Positions 10,853 through 21,929 of a stretch of DNA of 64,000 bases are shown piece by piece. The stretch is from positions 4,712,001 to 4,776,000 of the forward strand of contig JBHGNT010000015.1 of NCBI GenBank assembly GCA_043228905.1. The letters are read 5' to 3'. The stretch is from Azolla caroliniana. Its lineage: Eukaryota > Polypodiophyta. How positions within the stretch are numbered: position 1 is the first letter of the stretch; each line of letters begins with the position of its first letter. A model generated the notes under the pieces. It did not search any database. It was not told where the DNA came from and was given only the letters and a program-made list of their open reading frames with translations. The position numbers and the translations under genes are program-made.

Positions 10853-11430
10853 TGTTGGGATTACGGTCCCTCCGGATGGGATGGTCGGATGTCCGGGAAT
10901 CGGGAATGAAGACCCCGGCTACGGAGCCGGATGATGAAGACCCCGGCTACGGAGCCGGATGACGAATGTACCCGGAGAGAGATCCGGATGCGGGGACATA
11001 TTTGTGAATATGTTTGCCAAGGGCCCTCGAGGCTATATTTGTAAATAGCCCGAAAGTCATATGTGTATAAATATGACTTAGGGCAAACAGTTTTACTGTT
11101 GTTGCTCATTTTTCTGTTTTTCCACGAAGAGGGAGCGAAGTGAGAGCAGCCGAGAGAGAGAGAGACGAAGAGGTCGTTGCCTCTGTGTATTACCGCCGCC
11201 TGTGGCGAAGATAGTGAGCTCAAGGTTGTTGCCTTGAAGCTTCACCATTGTACATCCCTGTTTGCAGTGCTAGTTGGAGTTTGAGGACTCCCGTGGTTTT
11301 TCCCATTTAGGGTTTTCCACGTAAAACATCCAGTGTACCCTTCTCTCTATTGTCTTCGTGCATTTTGTATTTCCTGTTTTCTGTGAGTTAATCCTATTCC
11401 ACGGTTGTGGCCGAGAACCGTTGTACAACA
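10853..11430 (+). repeat. Element B 5' LTR (578 bp)
   Basis: Contains two copies of a 28-bp unit (GAAGACCCCGGCTACGGAGC core, 10911-10966), a TATAAATATGAC promoter motif, a GAGA run, and the GTGGTTTTTCCC / GGGTTTTCCACGTAAA pair typical of Tork/Tnt1-type Copia LTRs. Confidence 0.93.
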
Positions 11431-11461
11431 TTTTGGTATCAGAGCGACGGTAACACAGAAA

Positions 11462-14400
11462 ATGGAAGGCGGCAGCAGCGGGCAGCCGGGGATGATGGTG
11501 CTGAATGCGCAGAACTACGCCGACTGGAAGATAAAGATGGAGGATCTGCTCATTGTTCGGGACCTGTATGAACCGATCGACAGGTCGGAAATACCCAAGG
11601 GGGTACTTGTGACGGAATGGAGGCTTCTGAACCGGAAAGCCGTTGCAACCATTCGGCAATACGTCGACGTGAGCGTTCTACAACACGTGGCGAACGACAC
11701 CAACGCATATGAGATGTGGCGGAAGCTGTCGGGCCTCTATGAGAGGAAGAATGCGTTGAACCGGACCTCCCTGATGAGGAAGATAGTGAACCTCAAGTAC
11801 CGGGACGGCGAGAGCATGGTGGAACACGTAAGCACGTTCATGGGATTCGTGAACCAGCTTGCGGCGATCAAGTTCCCGTTGGAGGATGCAATGCAAGCCA
11901 TCATCCTGATGTGTACATTGCCGGAAAGCTGGGAGAACTTGGTGGTGACTCTCAGCACCTCCTGCACCGAAGATAACTTGTCCCTACAAACGGTAAAGAC
12001 AAGTATTTTGAACGAAGAAGCGCGTCGGAGAGATAAAGAACCGGCCTCCGACTCGAAGGCGCTGCTTACCGAATCGGAACGGGGAAGACAACGGAACCGG
12101 AGTCCGCAAAGACGGGAGAAGTCGGGGACCCGGTCGCAGTCAAGAGGAAGGCCCACATGCTTCCACTGTGGGAAGCCGGGGCACTTCCGGAAGAATTGTC
12201 GGCATTACCGAAAAGACAACGGAGCCGACGACACCGATTCGAAGAAGTCACCGGAGCGAAACGGTGCATACCGGGGAGCCACGGACCGGAGAGGTCCGGA
12301 TCGGCGAGGGCAGGACCAGAAAGGAACGACGGCACTCGCGGCAAGTGAAGAAGAGATAATGCTCATTACCGAAGAGAGGGAGCTGAACCTTGCCGGTGAA
12401 GAGATGACCTGGGTGGTCGATTCCGGAGCGTCGTTCCACCTGACCCCGGAGAAGAAATACTTCTCATCCTACACAGCCGGTGAGCACGGCTGTGTCCGGA
12501 TGGGAAATGAAGGTACATGCCGGATTGCCGGCATAGGAGACGTGTGGCTGATGACATCAACCGGATGCAAGATGCTGCTGAAGGATGTTCGACACGTTCC
12601 GGAGGTTCGATTGAACCTGATTTCGGCCGGGAGGCTAGACGATGAAGGCTACACGGGTAGCATCCGGAACGGTGTCATGAAGTTCAGCAAAGGGAGCCTG
12701 ATAGTGGCTCGGGCTCGGAAGGTCAACACACTGTACCTGATGAATTCCCGGCTATGTCCGGAGGAGCTGAACGTGGTAGCTGACACTGCCGGTGAGCTGT
12801 GGCACAAGAGACTGTGCCACATGAGCGAGAAGGGGATGAAGAGGCTTGCAGAAGACAACCTTATTCCAGTGAAGTATGTGCATCTGGAGAAGTGCACCGA
12901 TTGCCTGGCCGGTAAGCAGAACCGAGCCTCCTTCCACTCAAGGCCACCGACGAGACGTAGCGCACCATTGGAGTTGGTGCACACTGACGTGTGTCAAGTA
13001 GAAACGAAGTCACATGGCGGAGCCCAGTACTTCGTGACATTCATTGATGACCACAACCGGAAGCTGTGGACGGCACCGTTGAAGACAAAGGACCAAGTGT
13101 TGTGCGTCTTCAAAGAACTCCACGCGAGAGTGGAAAGGGAATCCGGCAAGAAGCTGAAAGCGATACGAGCGGATAACGGAGGGGAATACCGGGGGCAGTT
13201 CACGGAGTACTGTCGCGCGAAGGGAATCCGGCTTGAGTTTACTGTGCCGAAGACGCCAGAACTGAACGGGCTGGCCGAGAGGATGAACCGGACCATAATG
13301 GAGAGGGTCCGGAGTATGCTGGCGCATGCTAAATTACCCAAGGGGTTTTGGGCTGAGACATACGTGATAAACAGATCACCCTCAGTACCTTTGGACGGAG
13401 ACACGCCGCAGAGAGTGTGGACCGGTAGGGAAGTATCCTACCGGCATTTGAAGGTGTTCGGGTGTCTCGCATATGTGCATGTGGCAAAGGACCGGAGAGG
13501 AAAGATAGATCCAAAGACCCGGCCATGCATATTCCTCGGTTACGGCGACGACGAGTTCGGCTACCGAGTATGGGACCCGGTCGACAAGAAGATATTCAGG
13601 AGTCGAGATATCATCTTCATGGAGGACAAGACACTCGCCGACTGGGAGTCGGAGAAGAAGATGAAGAGCTCCATGTCGACCGGTGAGGATCAACTCTACG
13701 AGGAGCAGTCCCGACCGGCAAGGGACCGGTTAGCACTCGAGGATCCGGCCGAAGACGGTGAAGAAACAGAACCGGCCGAGGAAGATGAAACTGATACCGG
13801 AACCGGCCCCGATCCCGAAATGGATTCGGATGAAGAGGAAACGGAGGAGCCGGTTATCGAAGCTCCGGAACGGAGATATCCTCTAAGAGAGAGAAGGCCC
13901 CCCCGGAGATTTCCGGAACCAGAGCACGTGCTGCTAACCGACGAGGGGGAGCCGGAGAGTTTTGAAGAAGCAAAGCTTGACACCCATAGCCGCAGGTGGT
14001 TAAGTGCCATGCAGGAGGAGATGGATTCCCTGCATGAGAACCACACATATGAACTTGTTGAGTTGCCGAAAGGAAAGCGGGCACTTCGAAACAAGTGGGT
14101 GTTCAAGCTGAAACCGGGAGATGCCGGAAACTCCCCGAGATACAAAGCCAGGATCGTGGTGAAGGGGTTCCAACAGAAGAAGGGCGTCGACTTCGACGAG
14201 ATATTTGCCCCGGTAGTGAAGATGACCTCCATCCGGACGGTGCTGAGCATAGCGGCAAGCATGGACCTCGAGGTAGAACAGATGGACGTGAAGACGGCAT
14301 TCCTTCACGGTGACCTCGAAGAAGAGATCTACATGCAGCAACCGGAAGGATTCGAGAAGAAAGGGAAGGAGCACCTGGTATGCCGGTTGAAGAAGAGCCT

Positions 14401-15520
14401 TTACGGACTGAAGCAGGCTCCCCGGCAATGGTACCGGAAGTTCGACTCCTTCATGACCGACGAAGGGTACCACAAAACGCAGTCCGATCACTGCGTGTTT
14501 GTGAAGAAGTTCGAAGGAGGAGACTTTCTAATACTCCTCCTATACGTGGACGACATGTTGATCGTCGGACGGGACCAGGTCAAGATACGGACGCTGAAGA
14601 GAGCGCTTCACCGAACCTTCTCAATGAAGGACCTGGGTCCGGCGAGGCAAATACTAGGGATGCACATCATCCGGGACCGGAAGAAGAAGCAGTTGTGGTT
14701 GTCACAGGAGAAGTACGTGACAAAGGTGCTTCACCGGTTCAACATGTCGGAAGCAAGACCGGTCGGTTCACCCCTCCCGGCAAATTGCAAGTTGTCCAGC
14801 AAGCAAAGCCCCAAGACAAAGGCTGAGAAGGAGGACATGATGAAAGTACCATATGCCTCTGCCGTCGGAAGCTTGATGTACGCGATGGTGTGTACAAGAC
14901 CGGACATAGGATATGCAGTCGGAGTGGTGAGCCGGTACATGAGCAATCCCGGCAAAGAGCACTGGAACGCGGCCAAGTGGATACTCTGATACCTAAAGGG
15001 CACGGCAAACGTATGCCTCCGATTCGGCTCAGGTAAGCCCGAACTCGACGGCTTTACCGATTCGGATATGTCGGCTGATGCAGATACCAGCCGGTCCACA
15101 TCAGGGTATGTGATGACGTATGCAGGTGGAGCTGTTTCGTGGCAGTCGAGGCTGCAGAAGACGGTTGCGTTGTCAACCACGGAGGCGGAGTACATGGCGG
15201 CTGTTGAAGCCGGCAAGGAAATAATATGGATGAAGGACTTCATTAGAGAGCTCGGTATCCGGCAAGAGGAATACCGACTCTACTGCGACAGTCAGAGTGC
15301 CATCCACCTTGCGAAGAACGCGGCCTATCACTCCCAGACGAAGCACATCCAGCGAAGATATCACTGGATCCGGGAAAGGATAGAAGAGCAGGAGTTCGTG
15401 CTGACGAAGATCCACACGGAAGAGAACGGGTCAGATATGCTGACCAAAGTGCTCACACCCGACAAGCTGGAAGCATGCCGGATGAGGGTCGGACTGGAAA
15501 GACATCCCATGCCGAAGTGA
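11462..15520 (+). pseudogene. Element B gag-pol, one stop codon and one 15-bp deletion
   Basis: A single gag-pol frame as in element I: gag (from MEGGSSGQPGMMVLNAQNYA), CCHC knuckle CFHCGKPGHFRKNC, protease VVDSGASFH, integrase, RT with YVDDMLIVG, and RNase H ending LERHPMPK. A TGA at 14987-14989 replaces the CGA (Arg) found in I, a C-to-T change at a CpG. The frame then continues without another stop to TGA 15518-15520. In integrase, GFWAE is joined directly to TYVINRS. Five residues (15 bp) present in I are missing there. The ATG at 11462 follows the primer site by 16 bp, matching I. Otherwise it is potentially functional, so it is a recent casualty. Confidence 0.93.
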
Positions 15521-15530
15521 AGGGGGAGTT

Positions 15531-16078
15531 TGTTGGGATTACGGTCCCTTCGGATGGGATGGTCGGATGTCCGGGAATCGGGAATGAAGACCCCGGCTAC
15601 GGAGCCGGATGACGAATGTACCCGGAGAGAGATCCGGATGCGGGGACATATTTGTGAATATGTTTGCCAAGGGCCCTCGAGGCTATATTTGTAAATAGCC
15701 CGAAAGTCATATGTGTATAAATATGACTTAGGGCAAACAGTTTTACTGTTGTTGCTCATTTTTCTGTTTTTCCACGAAGAGGGAGCGAAGTGAGAGCAGC
15801 CGAGAGAGAGAGAGACGAAGAGGTTGTTGCCTCTGTGTATTACCGCCGCCTGTGGCGAAGATAGTGAGCTCAAGGTTGTTGCCTTGAAGCTTCACCATTG
15901 TACATCCCTGTTTGCAGTGCTAGTTGGAGTTTGAGGACTCCCGTGGTTTTTCCCATTTAGGGTTTTCCACGTAAAACATCCAGTGTACCCTTCTCTTTAT
16001 TGTCTTCGTGCATTTTGTATTTCCTGTTTTCTGTGAGTTAATCCTATTCCACGGTTGTGGCCGAGAACCGTTGTACAA
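15531..16078 (+). repeat. Element B 3' LTR
   Basis: Differs from the 5' LTR mainly by having one 28-bp unit instead of two, and by the damaged right end. Confidence 0.9.
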
Positions 16079-16613
16079 GATCATCCACGTATAGGATGAT
16101 GACAATCGGAGTTTCAGAATCGCTTCTTACATAGAGAGAATTGTCGGATTTTGACATTCGGAAGCCAATTCGATGAAGATATTGTGTTATTTTTTAGTGT
16201 GAAGCAGGTGGTGCTAATTTAAGGCCGTAGAGAGGCTTCTTGAGTCGGCATATGGATTTCAGATGAATATTGGATTCAAAGTCGGGTGGTTGTACCATGT
16301 ACACCTCCTCTTCTACTTAGCCTTGAAGAAAGGCGTTCTTGACATCCATCTAGTGGAGGTGCCACCCTTTCGCTATTGCAAGCGCTATCATACTCCGCAC
16401 GGTTGTCATCTTTGCCATCGGGTCAAAGGTCTCTTCATAGTCAACTCCCTGTGTTTGTGCGTAGCCCTTTGCTACGAGTCGAGCTTTGTAATGGTTGACG
16501 GACCCGTTGGCATTATACTTCACTTTGTATATCCATTTGCAACTGATTGCCTTCTTGTGCGGTGAGTGAGGGACGAGATCCCATGTCTCGTTCTTGCTGA
16601 GAGCTTGCATCTC
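16079..16613 (-). pseudogene. Element A pol, RT segment
   Basis: On the minus strand this reads MQALSKNETWDLVPHSPHKK, WIYKVKYNANGSVNHYKARL and GVDYEETFDPMAKMTTVRSM, then a decayed stretch, then IILYVDD at the left edge, cut by B. The right edge is the insertion point of C (target ATCTC). Confidence 0.85.
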
Positions 16614-16878
16614 TATTGGGAAATTGGTCCCTTCGGATGGGATCTGGTGATGAATGAAGAGGACCCGGTAAGAACCGGGAGAGATCTGGAAACCAGAGGA
16701 GACCCGGTAAGAACTAGAAGAGAGACATATCTATAAATATGTTTCGAGTAAAAGCCTATTGAAGCTATATTTGTAAATAGCCCTAAGTTCATATAAGTAT
16801 AAATATGACTTAGGGCAATCACTTTTGTATGTGATTGTCATATTGTTGTATGTGCATAACTATTGTATAGAGAGCGAT

Positions 16879-16912
<34 letters not shown>

Positions 16913-17166
16913 TAGCTATGAGCACTCTCTGTTGTAACCGCCGTCTGGCGAAGATCGTGAGCACGAGGTCGCTGCCTCTGTGCCTCCACTTTGTATTTTT
17001 CTTCTCATATAGTGATTGTTGGAGTCCATGGGCTCCCGTGGTTTTTCCCAATTAGGGTTTTCCACGTAAACATCCCGTGTCATTTATGTGTACTCTCTCG
17101 TTCATTCCCATTTCTGTGATTCAAGACTTGGTTTTGGCTGAGCGATATTCCGTGCTATTCTTCACA
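16614..17166 (+). repeat. Element C 5' LTR
   Basis: 553 bp, with TATAAATATGAC, a (GA)n run at 16870-16914 and the GTGGTTTTTCCC / GGGTTTTCCACGTAAA motif pair. Confidence 0.9.
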
Positions 17167-17195
17167 AATTGGTATCAGAGCGAACAACAGAGGAA

Positions 17196-20100
17196 ATGGT
17201 AGAATCGTTCGGCGGCATGTTCAAGCTCACCGACAACTACGCAGTATGGAAATCGAAGATGAGAGATATGCTCATGGTCAAAGATCTTTGGTTGCAGGTT
17301 CAGTCCGGGGACAAGAGACCGGATAAGATCGATGCCACAGTGTGGGAGGTGATGCACATGAAGACGACGGCATACATCCAGTGCTTCATCGACATGAGCA
17401 TGTACAACAACTTCAATGAAGAGAGCAAGGCTCATGAACTCTAGGAGAAGATCGACATCATGTTCTAGAAAAGAATGCCGTTAATCGGGTTTCGGTAATC
17501 TGGAAGCTAGTGAGGCTCCGGTACTAGGACAACTCCAGTATGGCGGAGCACTTGAATGCCTTCCAAGGATTGATCCACCAGACAACCTCATTGGAAGTAC
17601 CTCTGGCCAATGAGGTCAACACACTATATCTGATGCATGCCCGGATATACCGGGAAGAAGTGAACGTAGCATCCGACTCTGCCGGTGAGCTGTGGCACAA
17701 CCTCTTGTGCCACATGAGTTAGAAGTGGATGAAGAGAGTTGCCGAAGACAATCTCATTCCGGTGAAGGACGTGCAACTTGAGAAGTGCACGGATTGCTTG
17801 GCCCGCAAGCAAAACCGAACCTCCTTCCGGTCAAGAACACCGATGAGAAGGAATGCACCATTGGAGCTGGTGCATACCGATGTGTGTCAAGTGGACACGA
17901 AGTCACATGCCGGATCGCAGTACTTCGTGACATTCATAGAAGACCACAATCGGAAGCTGTGGGTCTCACCGTTGCAGACAAAGGATCAGGTGTTATCCGT
18001 CTTCAAGGAGTTCCACGCGAGAGTGGAAAGAGAAACCGGACGGAAGCTAAAGGCGGTTTGAGCGGACAATGGAGGAGAATACCGGGGGCAATTCGAGGAG
18101 TACTGCCGGTCGAAGGGAATCGGGCACGAGTTTACCATGCCGAAGATGCCGGAACTAAACAGGCTGGCCGAAAGGATGAACCGGACCATAATAGAGAGAC
18201 TCTGGAGCATGCTGGCACATGCCAAGTTACCCAAGACGTTCTGGGCTGAGGCGCTGACGACGATGACCTATGTGATAAACAGATCACTCTCAGTACCGTT
18301 GGACGGAGACACACCGCAAAGAGTATGGACTGGTAAGGACGTATCCTACCGGCATCTAAAGGTGTTCGGATGTCTTGCTTATGTGCATGTGGTCAAGGAA
18401 AAGAAAGAAAAGCTGGATATGAAGTGCAAGCCATGCATATTCCTTGGATACAACGATGATGAGTTCGGTTACCGGGTGTGGGATCTGGTCAACAAGAAGG
18501 TGTTCCGGAGTCGGGACATAGTCTTCATGGAAGACAAGACCATTGCTGACTGGGAGTCGGAGAAGAAGATGATGAACTTTGGATCATCCAATGAAAACCA
18601 GTTTGAGGACACAAGGACCGACCCGGTGGAAAACTGGATGTTGGCCGGTAACTGGAGGATACTTGACGAACCGGCCAGTTATGGACAAGTCAGCGAACTG
18701 ACCGAAGAAGAAGAAGAAGAAGAAGAAGAAGAAGAAGAAGAAGAAGAAGAAGACACCGGAACTGGACAAGATCCCGAATCGGATTTAGATGAGGAACAAA
18801 CGGAGGAACCGGTAGTCAAAAACCAAGCACAGAGATATCCTCTCTGAGAGAGAAGAGCCCCCCAGAGATTTCCGGACGCAGAGCATGTGTTGCTAACCGA
18901 CGAGGGGGAGCCTTAAAGCTTCGAAGAAGAAAAGAGAGACACCCACAACCGCAAGTGGTTGAGTGCCATGTAGGACGAGATGGATTCCCTGCATAAGAAC
19001 CACACATATGAACTGATGGAGTTGCCGAGAGGGAAGAGAGCACTCTGGAACAAGTGGGTGTACAAGCTGAAACTGGGAGATGCCGAAAATCCACCAAGGT
19101 ATAAGGCCCGAATGGTGGTGAAGGACTTCCAACAGAAGAAAGGAGTGGACTTCGATGAGATCTTTGCCCTGGTAGTAAAGATGACATCCATCCGGACGGT
19201 ATTGGGCATAACGGCAAGCATGGACCTCGAGGTAGAGCAACTGGACGTGAAGACGACATTCCTCCATGGTGACCTCGAAGAGGAGATCTACATGCATCAA
19301 CCGGAAGGATTTGAGAAGAAAGGGAAGGAGCACTTGGTGTGCTAGCTGAGGAAGAGCCTATAAGGATTGAAGCAAGCTCCTCAGCAATGGTACCAGAAGT
19401 TCGACTCCATGATCGACCAAGGGTACCACAAGATGTAGGCCGATCATTGCGTGTTTGTGAAGAAATTTGATGGAAGAGATTTCCTAATACTCCTATATGT
19501 GGATGATATGCTGATCGTCGGACAAGACCAAGGCAAGATTCGGATGCTGAAGAAGGCTCTGAACTGAACCTTCTCAATGAAAGACTTGTTGGAGACAAAG
19601 TCGTCAGTGCGGAAGATCAAGGAGCATTCGAGTCTTGCTGCATACCTGCGTATGACTGTTTCTATGTCGTTGCACAGAGAGAGAGTGAGAGAGAGAGAGA
19701 GAGATGCACAAAAGAACTCTTTATTCCAATAGACAAGAATACAACAACCCAACCTTACAAAAAGGTTACAAGGTCAATATATATAGTGACCGACTTAGGG
19801 CAACTACCCTTTATGCTAATTACATAAATGGCCAAAACGGGATAGTGTGAATACGTCCATTATACACATGTATTCGACAAGACTTGGGGTCGACAAGACA
19901 GATATTGGGAATGCACATCATCCGGGACCGGTCGAAGAAGCTATTGTGGTTGTCACAGGAGAAGTATGCAACAAAGGTGCTTCAATAGTTCAACATGTCG
20001 GACGCGAAACCGGTCGGATTGACACTTTTGGCAAACTGCAAGTTGTCCGGAAAACAAAGCCCGGGGACAAAGGCGGAGAAGATGGATATGATGAAGATTC

Positions 20101-20767
20101 CATATGCGTCTGCCGTCGGAAGCTTGATGTATGCGATGGTATGTACCCGGTCGGACATCGGATATGCAGTTAGAGTGGTGAGCCGGTTCATGAGCAATCC
20201 CGAAAGAGAGCACTAGAATGCGGTCAAGTGGATACTCTGGTATTTGAAGGGCACCTCGAGTATGTGCCTCCAGTTCGGCTCTGATAATTCCCAACTTGAT
20301 GGATTCACGGATTCGGATATGTCGGCTGATGCGGATACCACCCGATCGACATCCGGATATGTCATGACTTATGCAGGGGGAGCTGTTTCATGGAAGTCGA
20401 TGCTGCAGAAGACGGTTGCGTTGTCAACCACGGAGGCGGAGTACATGGCAACTGTAGAAGCCGGCAAGGAGATAATCCAGATGAAGGACTTCATCGGAGA
20501 ACTAGGGATCCAACAGGAGGAATACCGGCTCTACTACGACAGTCAAAGTGCCATTCACCTTGCAAAGAACGCGGCCTACCATTCCCGGACGAAACATATC
20601 CACGGTGGCACCACTGGATCCAGGAGAGAGTAGAAGATCAAGAGTTCGTGTTGACGAAGATCCAGATGGAGGAGAACGGGTCAGATATGCTGACCAATGT
20701 GTTAATGACTGACAAGCTGGACGCGTGCCAAAAGCGGATCGGGTTGACGAGACATTCCATGCCGTAG
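17196..20767 (+). pseudogene. Element C gag-pol, heavily broken
   Basis: The gag ATG at 17196 reads MVESFGGMFKLTDNYAVWKS and stops at 17442. A deletion joins mid-gag (LEVPLANE, near 17610) directly to the pre-integrase phrase VNTLYLMHARIY, removing the knuckle and protease. Integrase, RT and RNase H follow with many stops (for example 18061, 18846, 19345). A (GAA)n expansion at about 18703-18752 encodes a run of about 17 Glu in the acidic linker between integrase and RT, where I has a mixed Asp/Glu stretch. The degenerate polypurine tract precedes the 3' LTR. Confidence 0.9.
19587..19879 (-). repeat. Solo LTR of the J/K Copia family
   Basis: 293 bp, TGTTGGAG...TTCGACA, flanked by perfect TSDs AGACT (19582-19586 and 19880-19884). 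It splits the RT phrase MKDLG of element C. Its minus-strand sequence matches the 5' LTR of J (34515-34807), including the U5 end that differs in J's own 3' LTR. It formed by LTR-LTR recombination after a full insertion. Confidence 0.93.
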
Positions 20768-20780
20768 TGAAGTGGGAGAT

Positions 20781-21033
20781 TGTTGGGAAATTGCTTCCTT
20801 CGGATGGGATCCGATGATGAATGAAGAGGACCCGGTAAGAACTAGGAGAGATCTGGAAACCGGAGGAGAACCGGTGAGAACCGGAAGAGATACATATCTA
20901 TAAATATGTTTCGAGTAAGCCTATTGAGGCTATATTTGTAAATATCCCTAAGTTCATATAAGTATAAATATGACTTAGGGCAATCACTTTTGTATGTGAT
21001 TGTCATATTGTTGTATGTACATAACTACTGTAC

Positions 21034-21086
<53 letters not shown>

Positions 21087-21337
21087 CTACGAGCACTCTC
21101 TGTTGTAACCGCCGTCTGGCGAAGATCGCAAGCACGAGGTCACTGCCTCTATGCATCCACTTTGTATTTTTCTTCTCATATAGTGATAGTTGGAGTCTGT
21201 GGGCTCCCGTGGTTTTTCCCTATTAGGGTTTTCCATGTAAACATCATGTGTCATTTATGTGTAGTCTCTCGTTCATTCCTATTTCTGTGATTCAAGACTC
21301 GATTGTGTCCGAGCAATATTTCGGGCTATTCTTCACA
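20781..21337 (+). repeat. Element C 3' LTR
   Basis: 557 bp. Its (GA)n run is longer than in the 5' copy (about 21035-21083). Confidence 0.9.
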
Positions 21338-21498
21338 ATCTCCTCATTCATCGCTTCGACCCATCGTGGATCTTTAGCGGCTTCAGCAAAGCTCTCCGGT
21401 TCTAGAACTACTGCCACCTTCATCATAAAGGCATTGTGATATGCCATATAGTCGTTGTAGCCGAATCGGCTAACCAAATTCTTCTCTAGGGTGCAGTG
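21338..21498 (-). pseudogene. Element A, start of the RT domain
   Basis: The minus strand reads LVSRFGYNDYMAYHNAFMMK, VLEPESFAEAAKDPRWVEAM and NEEI, the conserved entry to Copia RT. Its continuation lies at 16613 and below. It is bounded by C on the left and Gypsy-2 on the right. Confidence 0.85.
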
Positions 21499-21904
21499 TG
21501 TCAGCAGTAGTACTAAAAGAGAGAGAGAATTAGTACTGGAGAAGGGAAGTACTATTAGTACTAAGAGGACTGGACTGCGTAAGACTCACGAGAGAGGAAG
21601 AGAGAGAGATTGCGAGGACGAGAGAGATGATGATAACAGATGATATATTATATGAAGAGTAAGTACAAAATAGCTATGAGGCTTAAGACATGGCGTTGAA
21701 CCAATTTGGTTCGAAATAATGCCTTGTGCCTCCTTTTATAGTGCTCTCAGGAGTAGTCTTGAAGCTTTTGGAAGATACGTTACTTTTCTATAGTAAAATT
21801 GAAATGAAAATAATATCCTACGTATTACAATAGATAGTGTAATGGTCAAGAGCTCAATCCATATAACATAAGGTCATGGGTTCGAGTCTTGCCATATCAT
21901 GACA
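21499..21904 (-). repeat. Gypsy-2 3' LTR
   Basis: Holds the intact tRNA-like segment (about 21833-21892, GGGTTCGAGTCTTGCCA at its end) and an intact copy of the priming segment (21696-21707). The polypurine tract adjoins at 21905-21917. Confidence 0.92.
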
Positions 21905-21929
21905 CTATCGCCCCTTAAGACGACGAGTG

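Larger units (their letters stand above)
10853..16078 (+). mobile_element. Element B: nearly intact Copia (same family as I)
   Basis: Inserted within the RT active-site codons of A: YVDD on one side, LVIGGEH on the other. LTRs are 10853-11430 and 15531-16078, primer site TGGTATCAGAGC is at 11434-11445, and the polypurine tract is at 15520-15530. The right junction lacks the last LTR bases and one TSD copy. Compared with the expected ACCAG duplication, about six bases appear deleted. The family is the one represented intact by I. Confidence 0.93.
16614..21337 (+). mobile_element. Element C: decayed Copia with internal deletion and solo LTR
   Basis: The LTRs (16614-17166 and 20781-21337) lie between perfect 5-bp TSDs, ATCTC (16609-16613 and 21338-21342). 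Primer site TGGTATCAGAGC is at 17170-17181. The first LTR base pair has mutated from TG to TA. It is of the same family group as H (shared MVESFGGMFKL / MEESFGGMFKL gag start). It is itself interrupted at 19587-19879 by a solo LTR. Confidence 0.93.

Noticed and set aside
12157-12359. Short plus-strand open frames overlapping B gag (Arg/Gly-rich)
   Set aside because: Off-frame shadows of the gag knuckle region, also seen in I at the same place.
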